DNA of 5,318 nucleotides, from contig JAEHCY010000412.1 in the NCBI GenBank assembly GCA_016880695.1, forward strand, positions 1-5,318, read 5' to 3'. How positions within the stretch are numbered: the first letter of the stretch is position 1; every line of letters begins with the position of its first letter. Positions 1 to 5,318 of the stretch are shown in pieces. A program made the translations under genes and the position numbers. Source of the stretch: Chromatiaceae bacterium. GTDB lineage: Bacteria > Pseudomonadota > Gammaproteobacteria > Chromatiales > Chromatiaceae. The notes beneath the pieces were generated by a model. That model was not told the DNA's origin and made no database searches. It saw nothing but the letters and a program-made list of their open reading frames with translations.

Positions 1-1218
1 GGCCGCCACCGGATGGTTCTCGCTGGTGTTGGAGCCGATCACCAGGATCACCTCGGCCTCCGCCACATCCGCCACCGGGTTCGACACCGCCCCCGAGCCG
101 ATGCCCTCCAGCAGGGCGGCTACGCTGGAGGCATGGCAGAGACGGGTGCAGTGATCGAGGTTGTTGGTGCCCAGGCCCGTGCGCACCAGCTTCTGGAACA
201 GATAGGCCTCCTCGTTGCTGCCCTTGGCGGAACCAAACCCGGCGAGCGCCCCGCCCCCATCGCGATCGCGGATCACCCGCAGCCCAGCGGCGGCCTGCTC
301 CAGGGCCTCCTCCCAGGTGGCCTCGCGGAACAGGGCCTCCGGATGGGCCGGATCGAAGCCCTCCAGGGTCTTGGGGACTCCCGGCCGACGGATCAGGGGC
401 CGGGTGAGCCGCTGGGGGTGGTGCACATAGTCGAACCCGAAACGGCCCTTGACACAGAGCCGGCCGCGGTTGGCCGGACCCTCTCGCCCGGTCACCCGCA
501 GGATACGGTTGTCGCGCACCTGGAAGGTCAGGAGACAACCCACCCCGCAGTAGGGACACACCGAGTCCACCCCCCGCTCGGGCGCAGTGACGGCATCCTC
601 GCCCGCCGGCAGGAGCGCCCCGGTGGGGCACACCGCCACACACTCGCCGCAGGCCACACAGGAGCTTGCCCCAAGCGGATCCGCGACATCGAACACAACA
701 GACGAGCGAGCGCCGCGGTAACCGTAGCCGATGACGTCGTTGACCTGCTCCTCGCGGCAGGCCCGAAGGCAGCGGGTGCACTGGATGCAGGCATCCAGGC
801 GCACGGCGATGGCCGGATGGCTGAGGTCCTCGGCAACCGCGGGGCGCCGAGCGAAACGCGGCTCGCCTACCCCAAGTACCCCAGACCAGTGCTCCAGCTC
901 CGAATGGGGTACGGGATGCGCGGTTCCCGCCTCCGCCAGCAGCAGCTCCAGCACCAGCCGCTGGGCGCGGGTCACCCGTTCCGTCCCGGTCCTGACCTCC
1001 ATGCCGGATGTCGGCGTGCGGCAACAGGAAGGGGCCAGCACCCGCTCGCCGCCAATCTCCACCACGCAGACCCGGCAGTTGCCGTCCGGGCGCAGGCCAT
1101 CCTGGTGACAGAGGTGGGGGATCTCTATCCCCTGGCGGCGAGCGACCTGCAGCAGCGTTTCGCCGCAACGGGCGAAGACCTCTCGGCCGTCCAGGCGGAA
1201 GGCGACCTCTCCCGTCAT
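1..1218 (-). CDS. fdhA: NAD-dependent formate dehydrogenase, catalytic alpha subunit FdhA (N-terminal 406 residues; cut by window edge)
   Basis: Cytoplasmic formate dehydrogenase catalytic subunit, oxidising formate to CO2 at a bis-molybdopterin Mo or W centre. My minus-strand translation is open from ATG to the window edge. Residues 1-80 form a NuoG-like [2Fe-2S] ferredoxin domain (C37, C48, C51, C65). Two [4Fe-4S] motifs follow: C144/C147/C150/C154 (ACIQCTRCLRAC) and C187/C190/C193/C197 (SCVACGECVAVCPTG). The molybdopterin-oxidoreductase domain opens with C221/C224/C228/C255 and K257. The active site is DHCTRLCHASSV, with C361 as probable metal ligand (codon TGC at 136-138, so not selenocysteine) followed by H362. 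There is no Cys between C66 and C144, so the NuoG-type HxxxCxxC...C cluster is absent. The start overlaps the fdhB stop (ATGA) behind a strong Shine-Dalgarno. The architecture fits FdsA and Methylobacterium FDH1 alpha, whose roughly 900-990 residues imply that more than half is missing here. The sequence does not distinguish Mo from W. Confidence 0.95.
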   Translation of the reverse strand, partial: MTGEVAFRLDGREVFARCGETLLQVARRQGIEIPHLCHQDGLRPDGNCRVCVVEIGGERVLAPSCCRTPTSGMEVRTGTERVTRAQRLVLELLLAEAGTAHPVPHSELEHWSGVLGVGEPRFARRPAVAEDLSHPAIAVRLDACIQCTRCLRACREEQVNDVIGYGYRGARSSVVFDVADPLGASSCVACGECVAVCPTGALLPAGEDAVTAPERGVDSVCPYCGVGCLLTFQVRDNRILRVTGREGPANRGRLCVKGRFGFDYVHHPQRLTRPLIRRPGVPKTLEGFDPAHPEALFREATWEEALEQAAAGLRVIRDRDGGGALAGFGSAKGSNEEAYLFQKLVRTGLGTNNLDHCTRLCHASSVAALLEGIGSGAVSNPVADVAEAEVILVIGSNTSENHPVAA

Positions 1219-2882
1219 TCGCCGACCTCCTCGGGGAAGTAGCGCAGCACCGAGCGCAGCGGGTTGGGGGCGGCCTGACCCAGTCCGCAGATCGAGGTCT
1301 CCTCCATCACCGCCGCCAGGTCCTCGAGCAATACCCGGTCCCAGTGCGGCGCGGACATCAGCGCCGCCGCCCGCTCGGTACCCGCCCGGCAGGGGGTGCA
1401 GCGACCACAGGACTCATGGGCGAAGAAGCGCATGGCGTTGAGTGCCGCCGCGCGGGCGCTGTCCTGCTGCGACAACACGATCACCGCCGCGGAGCCAATC
1501 AGCGCCCCATGCGCCTGCAGGGCATCGAAATCCAGCGGCAGGTCCGCCAGGCGCGCCGGCAGGATGCCACCCGCCGCGCCCCCCGGCAGGTAGGCGTGTA
1601 ACCGATGCCCCGGGGCCATCCCGCCGCAATGCTCCTCGATCAGCTCTCGCAGGCTGATACCGGCCGGGGCGCGGCAGACACCGGGCTGGCGCACCCGGCC
1701 GGAGACCGAAAAGCTACGCAACCCGCTTCGGCCCCGCCGCCCCTGGGCCGCAAACCATTCTGCTCCCCGCTCCAGAACCTCCCGCACCCAGTAGAGCGTC
1801 TCGGCGTTGTTCACCAGAGTCGGACGCTCGAAAAGTCCCCGCTCCGCCACGTAGGGCGGCCGTAGGCGGGGCATGCCGCGCCGGCCCTCAATGGACTCCA
1901 GCATGGCCGACTCTTCACCGCAGACATAGGCACCCGCCCCGCGGCGCAGCTCGATCTCGGGCAGCGGGACCATCGCCGCATCCCGCAGCTCCGCCAACGC
2001 GCTCGCCAACACCCGTCGGACCAGCGGATATTCGTCGCGCACATAGAGATAGCAACGCGCCGCGCCGACCACTTGGGCGGCGATGAGCATCCCCTCTAGC
2101 ATCCGATGCGGGTCCCGCTCCAGGTACCAGCGGTCCTTGAAGGTTCCGGGCTCCCCCTCGTCGATGTTCACCGCCAGGTAGCGCGGGGCCGGCTGCTCGC
2201 GAACGATGCGCCACTTGCGCCCGGTGGGAAAGCCGGCACCGCCCAGGCCCCGCAGCCCGGCGTGCTCGAGCTCGGCGATGATGCCCTCGGCATCCCGCTG
2301 GCCCGCGACTAGGGCGAGAAGCAGCGCATAGCCCCCCGCCGCCCGATAGGCGGCGAGCCCGATCGACGTCACCGGCGGACCGGAGTCAATGGCGCCCTGC
2401 TCCAGCGCGCGCAGCACATCCTCGAGGCGGGCAGGGCCGAGGGCGTTCTGCCCCACCACCGCCACCGGGGCGCGCTCGCAGCGCCCCACGCAGGGCACGG
2501 CCTGAACGCAAACCCCCTCCCCCAGTGCCCGGCGCAGGGCGACGATCAGCTCACCCGCCCCGCCGAGCTCGCAGCTCAGGGAATCGCACACCCGCACCTT
2601 GAGCGGCGGCGGAGGCGTCTCGCCCTCCCGCACCAGATCGAAGTGATGGTAGAAGCTCGCCACCTCGAACACCTCCACCGGGGCGAGGTTGAGCTCCGCG
2701 GCCAGGGCCACCACTTGCGCGGCGCCGATGCAGCCGTCCTGGTCCTGGATGCGATGCAGATACTCGAGCAACAGATCCCGCCGCAGGGGCAAGTCCGCGA
2801 TCAGGCCCCGCACCACCTTCTGCACCCCGGGATCGACGCGATGGCCCCGAGAACGAGCGCGCGTTTGCCGACCCGCTGCCAT
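1215..2882 (-). CDS. fdhB: NAD-dependent formate dehydrogenase beta subunit FdhB (NuoE-NuoF fusion, diaphorase)
   Basis: Diaphorase subunit of soluble formate dehydrogenase: it takes electrons from FdhA through Fe-S clusters to FMN and reduces NAD+. The product is 555 aa. Residues about 20-165 are NuoE-like (helical bundle, then thioredoxin-fold [2Fe-2S] domain with C99, C104, C131, C135; VCDSLSC and PCVGRCERAPV). Residues about 175-555 are NuoF-like: FMN loop GLRGLGGAGFPTGRKW (209-224), NADH site NIDEGEPGTFKDR (239-251), GAYVCGEESAMLESIEG (317-333), PTLVNNAETL (354-363), and [4Fe-4S] ligands C492/C495/C498 (CGRCTPCR) and C532 (SICGLG). The frame stays open upstream to 3407, but that stretch overlaps moeA out of frame and looks unlike protein, so I place the start at the ATG at 2882. 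A Shine-Dalgarno precedes it, and the length is close to the Methylobacterium FDH1 beta subunit (about 570 aa). The stop overlaps the fdhA start. HoxF-like subunits of NAD hydrogenases share the fold, but the neighbouring FdhA settles the role. Confidence 0.94.
   Translation of the reverse strand: MAAGRQTRARSRGHRVDPGVQKVVRGLIADLPLRRDLLLEYLHRIQDQDGCIGAAQVVALAAELNLAPVEVFEVASFYHHFDLVREGETPPPPLKVRVCDSLSCELGGAGELIVALRRALGEGVCVQAVPCVGRCERAPVAVVGQNALGPARLEDVLRALEQGAIDSGPPVTSIGLAAYRAAGGYALLLALVAGQRDAEGIIAELEHAGLRGLGGAGFPTGRKWRIVREQPAPRYLAVNIDEGEPGTFKDRWYLERDPHRMLEGMLIAAQVVGAARCYLYVRDEYPLVRRVLASALAELRDAAMVPLPEIELRRGAGAYVCGEESAMLESIEGRRGMPRLRPPYVAERGLFERPTLVNNAETLYWVREVLERGAEWFAAQGRRGRSGLRSFSVSGRVRQPGVCRAPAGISLRELIEEHCGGMAPGHRLHAYLPGGAAGGILPARLADLPLDFDALQAHGALIGSAAVIVLSQQDSARAAALNAMRFFAHESCGRCTPCRAGTERAAALMSAPHWDRVLLEDLAAVMEETSICGLGQAAPNPLRSVLRYFPEEVGE
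1225..1232 (-). promoter_or_regulatory. Ribosome binding site of fdhA
   Basis: On the minus strand GAGGAGGT lies 7 nt (about seven bases) before the ATG at 1218. It is a near-perfect Shine-Dalgarno embedded in the last codons of fdhB (Pro-Glu-Glu-Val-Gly-Glu). It supports this start for fdhA and independent initiation in addition to coupling through the ATGA overlap. Confidence 0.8.
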
Positions 2883-2889
2883 CCTGATG

Positions 2890-2895
2890 CCCCTC
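2890..2895 (-). promoter_or_regulatory. Ribosome binding site of fdhB, overlapping the moeA stop
   Basis: GAGGGG on the minus strand lies 7 nt before the ATG at 2882 and includes two bases of the moeA TGA stop. Ribosomes finishing moeA would be placed directly on it, suggesting coupled translation. It is the main evidence for starting fdhB at 2882 rather than far upstream. Confidence 0.65.
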
Positions 2896-4159
2896 AGACC
2901 AGACCCAGGAAGGGCTGCACCAGCACCCGCCCGCCGATGTCCACGTCCCCCTGCTCGGCGGGGAGCAGGATGAAACAGTCGGCCAGGCTCATGGAGCGGA
3001 GCACTCCCGAGCCTTGCTTGCCGGTGAGGTCCACCTCCAGCCGGCCGTCCGGCCCGCGGGCGAGGATGCCGCGCTGGAACTCGGTGCGTCCGGGGCGCTT
3101 GCGCATGCGGGCGCGGGAGATAGCCTCCACCAGAAACGGCGCCTCCACCGCGCCGGTCATCAGGAAGCGCAGCGCCGGCTGGACGAACTGGTAGAAGGTG
3201 ACCATCACCGCCACCGGGTTGCCGGGGAGCCCGAAGAAGAGGCTCCCACCGATGCGCCCGAACACCAGGGGACGACCGGGCTTCATGGCGATCTTCCAGA
3301 AGCTCATGGTCCCCAGGGAGGCGAGCAGGTCCTTGATGTAGTCGGCCTCCCCCACCGAGACTCCACCCGAGGTGATGACCACGTCCGCATCCGCCGCGGC
3401 ACGGCACAGGGCCTCCGCGAGCCGCGGGGGATCATCCGAGACCACCCCCAGGTCGAGCACCTCCACCCCGACTCGCGCCAGCATGCCGAAGAGGGTGTAG
3501 CGATTGCTGTCGTAGACCTCGCCCTCCCCGAGCGGCTGGCCGATGGAGCGAAGCTCATCGCCGGTGGAGAAAAAGGCCACCCGCGGCCGGCGCCGCACCG
3601 CCACCTCGGCGATGCTGAGCGAGGCCAGGAGCCCCAGGTCCGCCGGGGTCAGAACACGGCCTGGCACCAGCACCTCCGCCCCGAGCGCGATGTCCTCGCC
3701 CGCCCGGCGCACGTTCTGCCCTGGCTGATGCCCGGTACCGATGCGCACCCCACCGCCACTCACCTCGGCCTGTTCCTGCATCACCACGGTGTCTGTCCCC
3801 AAGGGTATCGGGGCCCCGGTCATGATGCGCACGCAGGCACCACGCCCCACCGCCCCCGAAAATGGGTGACCGGCGAGGGCCTCACCCACCAGCACAAGCT
3901 CGACCAGGCCTTCCGTAGGGAGATCCGCGCCACAGAGCGCGTAGCCATCCATGGCCGAGTTGGTGTGGGCGGGCACCTCGCTGGGGGACACCACCGCCTC
4001 CGCCAGGACCCGGCCGAGCCCCTCGCGCAGCGCCACCCGCTGAAAGCCACTGAGGGGCTCGAGGCCTGCGAGGATGCGCCGGCGGGCCTCCTCGACCGGG
4101 ACGGCTTCGGGGTCGAAATCGTCGGCACAGTTCAGCGCCGTGGCGATTGGGGTGGGCAT
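2894..4159 (-). CDS. moeA: Molybdopterin molybdotransferase MoeA
   Basis: MoeA catalyses the last step of molybdenum-cofactor synthesis, inserting molybdate (or, in tungsten-using systems, tungstate) into adenylylated molybdopterin in the cytoplasm. The 421 aa match the usual full length. Visible family motifs in order: NSAMDGYA (67-74, with conserved D71), RIMTGAPIPLGTDTVV (111-126), GQNVRRAGEDI (147-157), STGDEL (198-203), the MoCF/MogA-like core with YDSNRYTL (216-223) and TSGGVSVGEADYIKD (263-277), KPGRPLVFG (293-301), GLPGNPVAVMVTF (310-322), and a C-terminal domain IV (about 345-421) containing KQGSGVLRSMSLADC. No key motif is missing. The ATG at 4159 has GAGGAG 8 nt upstream. fdhB follows after 11 nt, so the product probably serves FdhA and perhaps an AOR encoded beyond the right edge. 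Whether it prefers Mo or W cannot be told from sequence. Confidence 0.97.
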   Translation of the reverse strand: MPTPIATALNCADDFDPEAVPVEEARRRILAGLEPLSGFQRVALREGLGRVLAEAVVSPSEVPAHTNSAMDGYALCGADLPTEGLVELVLVGEALAGHPFSGAVGRGACVRIMTGAPIPLGTDTVVMQEQAEVSGGGVRIGTGHQPGQNVRRAGEDIALGAEVLVPGRVLTPADLGLLASLSIAEVAVRRRPRVAFFSTGDELRSIGQPLGEGEVYDSNRYTLFGMLARVGVEVLDLGVVSDDPPRLAEALCRAAADADVVITSGGVSVGEADYIKDLLASLGTMSFWKIAMKPGRPLVFGRIGGSLFFGLPGNPVAVMVTFYQFVQPALRFLMTGAVEAPFLVEAISRARMRKRPGRTEFQRGILARGPDGRLEVDLTGKQGSGVLRSMSLADCFILLPAEQGDVDIGGRVLVQPFLGLV

Positions 4160-4279
4160 CAGGGGCTCTCCTCGATGGTCAGAGCGGCGTGCACCGAAGG
4201 TAGGATGTTAACCCTCCGCGCGTCGGGCGTCGAAACCCTGTGCGGCAGGGGTGAACCCGACCTCGCCGCCGCCCAGCCC
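4160..4279 (-). other. Intergenic gap before moeA; possible weak promoter and stem-loop
   Basis: This 120-nt stretch is the only non-coding gap in the window. Reading the minus strand, a short stem CCCTG-CCGCA-CAGGG (4250-4236) followed by TTT begins about 30 nt after the upstream gene ends. It has only five base pairs and three Ts, too weak to call a terminator. Further on, TAACAT (4210-4205) resembles a sigma-70 -10 element, but no convincing -35 lies 16-18 nt upstream. No riboswitch, RNA gene or sigma-54 site was recognised. The gap could mark an internal promoter for moeA-fdhB-fdhA, or just be spacer within one operon. Confidence 0.3.
4168..4173 (-). promoter_or_regulatory. Ribosome binding site of moeA
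   Basis: GAGGAG on the minus strand, 8 nt before the ATG at 4159. Unlike the overlapping genes on either side, moeA is preceded by a real gap and its own good Shine-Dalgarno, so it can be translated without coupling. Confidence 0.75.
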
Positions 4280-4576
4280 TCACCCGCCCCCACGTTGGAA
4301 AGCGAGATCGAAGCGCCGGAGAAAGGCCGCGCGCTCGGCCTCTGGGTAGCCCTGGAAGCTCAGGGTCACCGGCGTCTGCGGGAGAACCAGCGCGCCCAAT
4401 CTCTGCTGCCGCTCGGGCCCGAGCCGGATCAGGAGCAGCCGTGGCGGGTCTTCCACGAGGATCATGTCGTCCTCCCACCGCCACCGGAGCCCCCCCAGCG
4501 CCGGTGGAAGCCCGCGCAGGAACTCGGCATGGCCGAGCCCCATGCAGCGCTGCACCACCGCCCGCTCATCGTTCAC
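4280..4576 (-). CDS. Uncharacterised 98-aa protein between MoaD-like and MoeA genes
   Basis: I do not recognise a family. The product is a 98-aa, probably cytoplasmic protein with no signal peptide, membrane segment or metal-binding Cys cluster (single Cys near residue 11). An N-terminal helix-like part (CMGLGHAEFLRGLP) is followed by alternating strand-like segments (MILVEDP, RLLLIRL, PVTLSFQGYP) and a helical, charged tail ending in Arg-Gly-Gly-Gly. I chose the GTG at 4576 because it overlaps the stop of the upstream gene (GTGA), as in the other junctions; another in-frame GTG at 4597 would add seven residues. The ribosome site is poor, so translation probably depends on coupling. Position in a cofactor/AOR-type gene set suggests a maturation or assembly role, which is inference only. 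Coding status rests on operon packing, a plausible composition and an uninterrupted frame. Confidence 0.75.
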   Translation of the reverse strand: MNDERAVVQRCMGLGHAEFLRGLPPALGGLRWRWEDDMILVEDPPRLLLIRLGPERQQRLGALVLPQTPVTLSFQGYPEAERAAFLRRFDLAFQRGGG

Positions 4577-4824
4577 CCCCCGGCCACGGGAGGCCACAGG
4601 GCGAGCACATCGCCCTCCCCCAGCGCCAGGCGGTCCCGCTCCGAGGGCGCTACGAACAGGCCATTGACCACGACCAGGTGGGCCTGCTCGAAGGGGATGC
4701 GATGCCGGACCATGAGCTGATGGGGTGTGGTGCCCGCCTCCACCTCCAGGTCCACCGCGTTGTCCTTGGCCCCCGCCGGTAGGTAGGTGCTCAGGGTCGC
4801 GAACAGCTTGAGCCGCACCCTCAT
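4573..4824 (-). CDS. MoaD/ThiS family sulfur-carrier protein
   Basis: Small ubiquitin-like (beta-grasp) sulfur carrier of 83 aa. It starts with MRVRLKLFATLSTYLP, typical of the first hairpin of MoaD, and ends VAGG; in this family the terminal Gly-Gly is adenylylated and thiocarboxylated. Conserved middle parts are the VEAGTTPHQLM helix start and VVVNGLFV...LALGEGDVLALWPPV. In molybdopterin synthase MoaD pairs with MoaE to sulfurate precursor Z, but no MoaE gene is present in the window. The ATG overlaps the stop of the oxidoreductase (ATGA) and its own stop overlaps the next GTG. No good Shine-Dalgarno is visible (a GGGGA lies 13 nt upstream), so coupled translation is likely. A longer in-frame extension to 5076 is rejected because it is arginine/glycine-rich shadow sequence. 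Dedicated MoaD-like proteins are known next to bacterial tungsten AOR genes. ThiS for thiamine is less likely here, given MoeA and FDH nearby. Confidence 0.9.
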   Translation of the reverse strand: MRVRLKLFATLSTYLPAGAKDNAVDLEVEAGTTPHQLMVRHRIPFEQAHLVVVNGLFVAPSERDRLALGEGDVLALWPPVAGG

Positions 4825-5318
4825 GCGGCGGCGGCCATCCCCTGGGCGGTCCCCAGGTAGGCCTCCATGAGCCGGGTGGGGTCCTGAACCAGGCGTGCCT
4901 TCCAGGCCCCCAGAGGCACCCCGCCCTCGATCAGCCCGCGGATCACCCCCACGTGCTCGGTAAGCCCCAGGCTGCTCGCCCCCACCAGACGGTCTTCGCG
5001 AAACTGCAGGTTGAGATAGCGGAAGCGCGCCCGATCCAGAAGCTCCACGGAATCGCCGCCCTCCACCCCTTCCCAATGCCCGAAGGAGGTGGAGACCAGC
5101 CCCAGGGTGTCGAGCACATTCATGTTCAGGTTGCCGCGGTGGCTGATGCGACCCTCGCTGACCATGTTGTGGGCCGCCAAGCGCCCGTGCTCCACCGCGG
5201 TGGGCTGGATCGCCTGGACCTGGAACCCGGCGGTGGACAGGTCCTTGCCCTGGCAGACATCCCCCGCCGCGTACACCCCCTCGGCGTTCGTCTCCAGGTA
5301 GTCCCCCACCCGCACGCC
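4821..5318 (-). CDS. FAD-dependent pyridine-nucleotide oxidoreductase (C-terminal 165 residues; cut by window edge)
   Basis: C-terminal part of a two-dinucleotide-binding-domain flavoprotein. The frame enters open at the right edge; the GTG at 5315 encodes an internal Val, not a start. ETNAEGVYAAGDVC (residues 9-22 of the fragment) is the classic second FAD-contact motif, and QAIQPTAVEHGRLAAHNM is the helix that follows it in this superfamily. Residues about 60-165 form the C-terminal domain, with NMNVLDTLGLVSTSFG, as in nitrite-reductase-like and rubredoxin-reductase-like members. No CxxC redox pair is visible in this part. It is tightly coupled to the MoaD-like gene by an ATGA overlap. In aorABC-type aldehyde oxidoreductase operons an FAD subunit (AorC) sits directly before a moaD-like gene and transfers electrons to NAD+, so AorC is my favoured identity. 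A generic NAD(P)H oxidoreductase or NirB-like protein remains possible. Confidence 0.88.
   Translation of the reverse strand, partial: GVRVGDYLETNAEGVYAAGDVCQGKDLSTAGFQVQAIQPTAVEHGRLAAHNMVSEGRISHRGNLNMNVLDTLGLVSTSFGHWEGVEGGDSVELLDRARFRYLNLQFREDRLVGASSLGLTEHVGVIRGLIEGGVPLGAWKARLVQDPTRLMEAYLGTAQGMAAAA

Noticed and set aside
136..138. Possible selenocysteine codon at the FdhA active site
   Set aside because: The codon at the catalytic position is TGC (Cys) on the minus strand, not TGA, so no SECIS or selenoprotein needs to be assumed.
13..1242. 409-aa plus-strand open frame
   Set aside because: It lies antisense to fdhA, whose minus-strand frame carries a full series of Fe-S and active-site motifs. 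The plus-strand product is low-complexity and has no recognisable domain; long antisense frames are expected in GC-rich genes that avoid TTA, CTA and TCA codons.
2883..3407. N-terminal extension of fdhB by 175 codons
   Set aside because: The frame is open but overlaps moeA out of frame, is Arg/Gly/Pro-rich and has no NuoE similarity. The ATG at 2882 has a proper ribosome site and gives the expected family length.
4236..4250. Rho-independent terminator after the 98-aa gene
   Set aside because: The stem has only five base pairs and is followed by just three Ts, so it is recorded as a weak element within the gap rather than annotated as a terminator.
4179..4484. 101-aa minus-strand frame over the 98-aa gene and the gap
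   Set aside because: It is Arg/Gly/Pro-rich, is in a different frame from the start-stop-coupled 98-aa gene, and has no motif or ribosome site that I can see.
3014..4720. 568-aa plus-strand open frame spanning moeA, the gap, the 98-aa gene and part of the MoaD-like gene
   Set aside because: It is antisense to three better-supported genes, His/Pro/Arg/Gly-rich and without motifs. Its length is explained by GC-rich codon usage on the coding strand.
4825..5076. 84-codon N-terminal extension of the MoaD-like gene
   Set aside because: It overlaps the flavoprotein gene out of frame and is Gly/Arg-rich shadow sequence. The ATG at 4824 gives a typical 83-aa MoaD.

Overview
The window is GC-rich bacterial DNA in which every supportable gene lies on the minus strand, so the text below reads from high to low coordinates. 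Gene content (NAD-linked formate dehydrogenase with a NuoE-NuoF fusion, MoeA, a MoaD/ThiS-type carrier, an FAD/NAD(P) oxidoreductase) suggests a proteobacterium. A high-GC autotrophic, anaerobic or facultative lineage is plausible, but that is a guess from style and gene order; no phylogenetic marker is present.

Layout on the minus strand: (1) the C-terminal 165 residues of an FAD-dependent pyridine-nucleotide oxidoreductase, cut by the right edge; (2) an 83-aa MoaD/ThiS-like sulfur carrier ending in Gly-Gly; (3) a 98-aa protein of no family I recognise, ending in Gly-Gly-Gly; (4) a 120-nt gap; (5) a complete 421-aa MoeA molybdopterin molybdotransferase; (6) a 555-aa FdhB, a NuoE-NuoF fusion that reduces NAD+; (7) the first 406 residues of FdhA, the NuoG-like, molybdopterin-binding formate dehydrogenase catalytic subunit, cut by the left edge. 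Genes 1-2, 2-3 and 6-7 overlap by four bases (TGA inside ATGA or GTGA), and 5-6 are 11 nt apart. Genes 1-3 and 5-7 are therefore two tightly coupled blocks, probably one operon.

Working together: FdhA would oxidise formate at a bis-molybdopterin Mo or W centre with a cysteine (not selenocysteine) ligand. Electrons would pass through Fe-S clusters to FdhB, whose FMN reduces NAD+. MoeA inserts the metal into molybdopterin and the MoaD-like protein would supply sulfur for making it. The order FAD oxidoreductase, MoaD-like, small protein resembles the distal part of bacterial tungsten aldehyde:ferredoxin oxidoreductase (AOR, aorABC-type) operons. I infer that an AOR catalytic subunit may lie just beyond position 5318. 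If so, this is a combined aldehyde/formate oxidation locus with its own cofactor-maturation genes.

The points most worth following up are the unrecognised 98-aa protein, the absence of the His/Cys [4Fe-4S] motif from the NuoG-like part of FdhA, and the possible AOR linkage. I saw no RNA genes, mobile elements, CRISPR arrays or substantial repeats.
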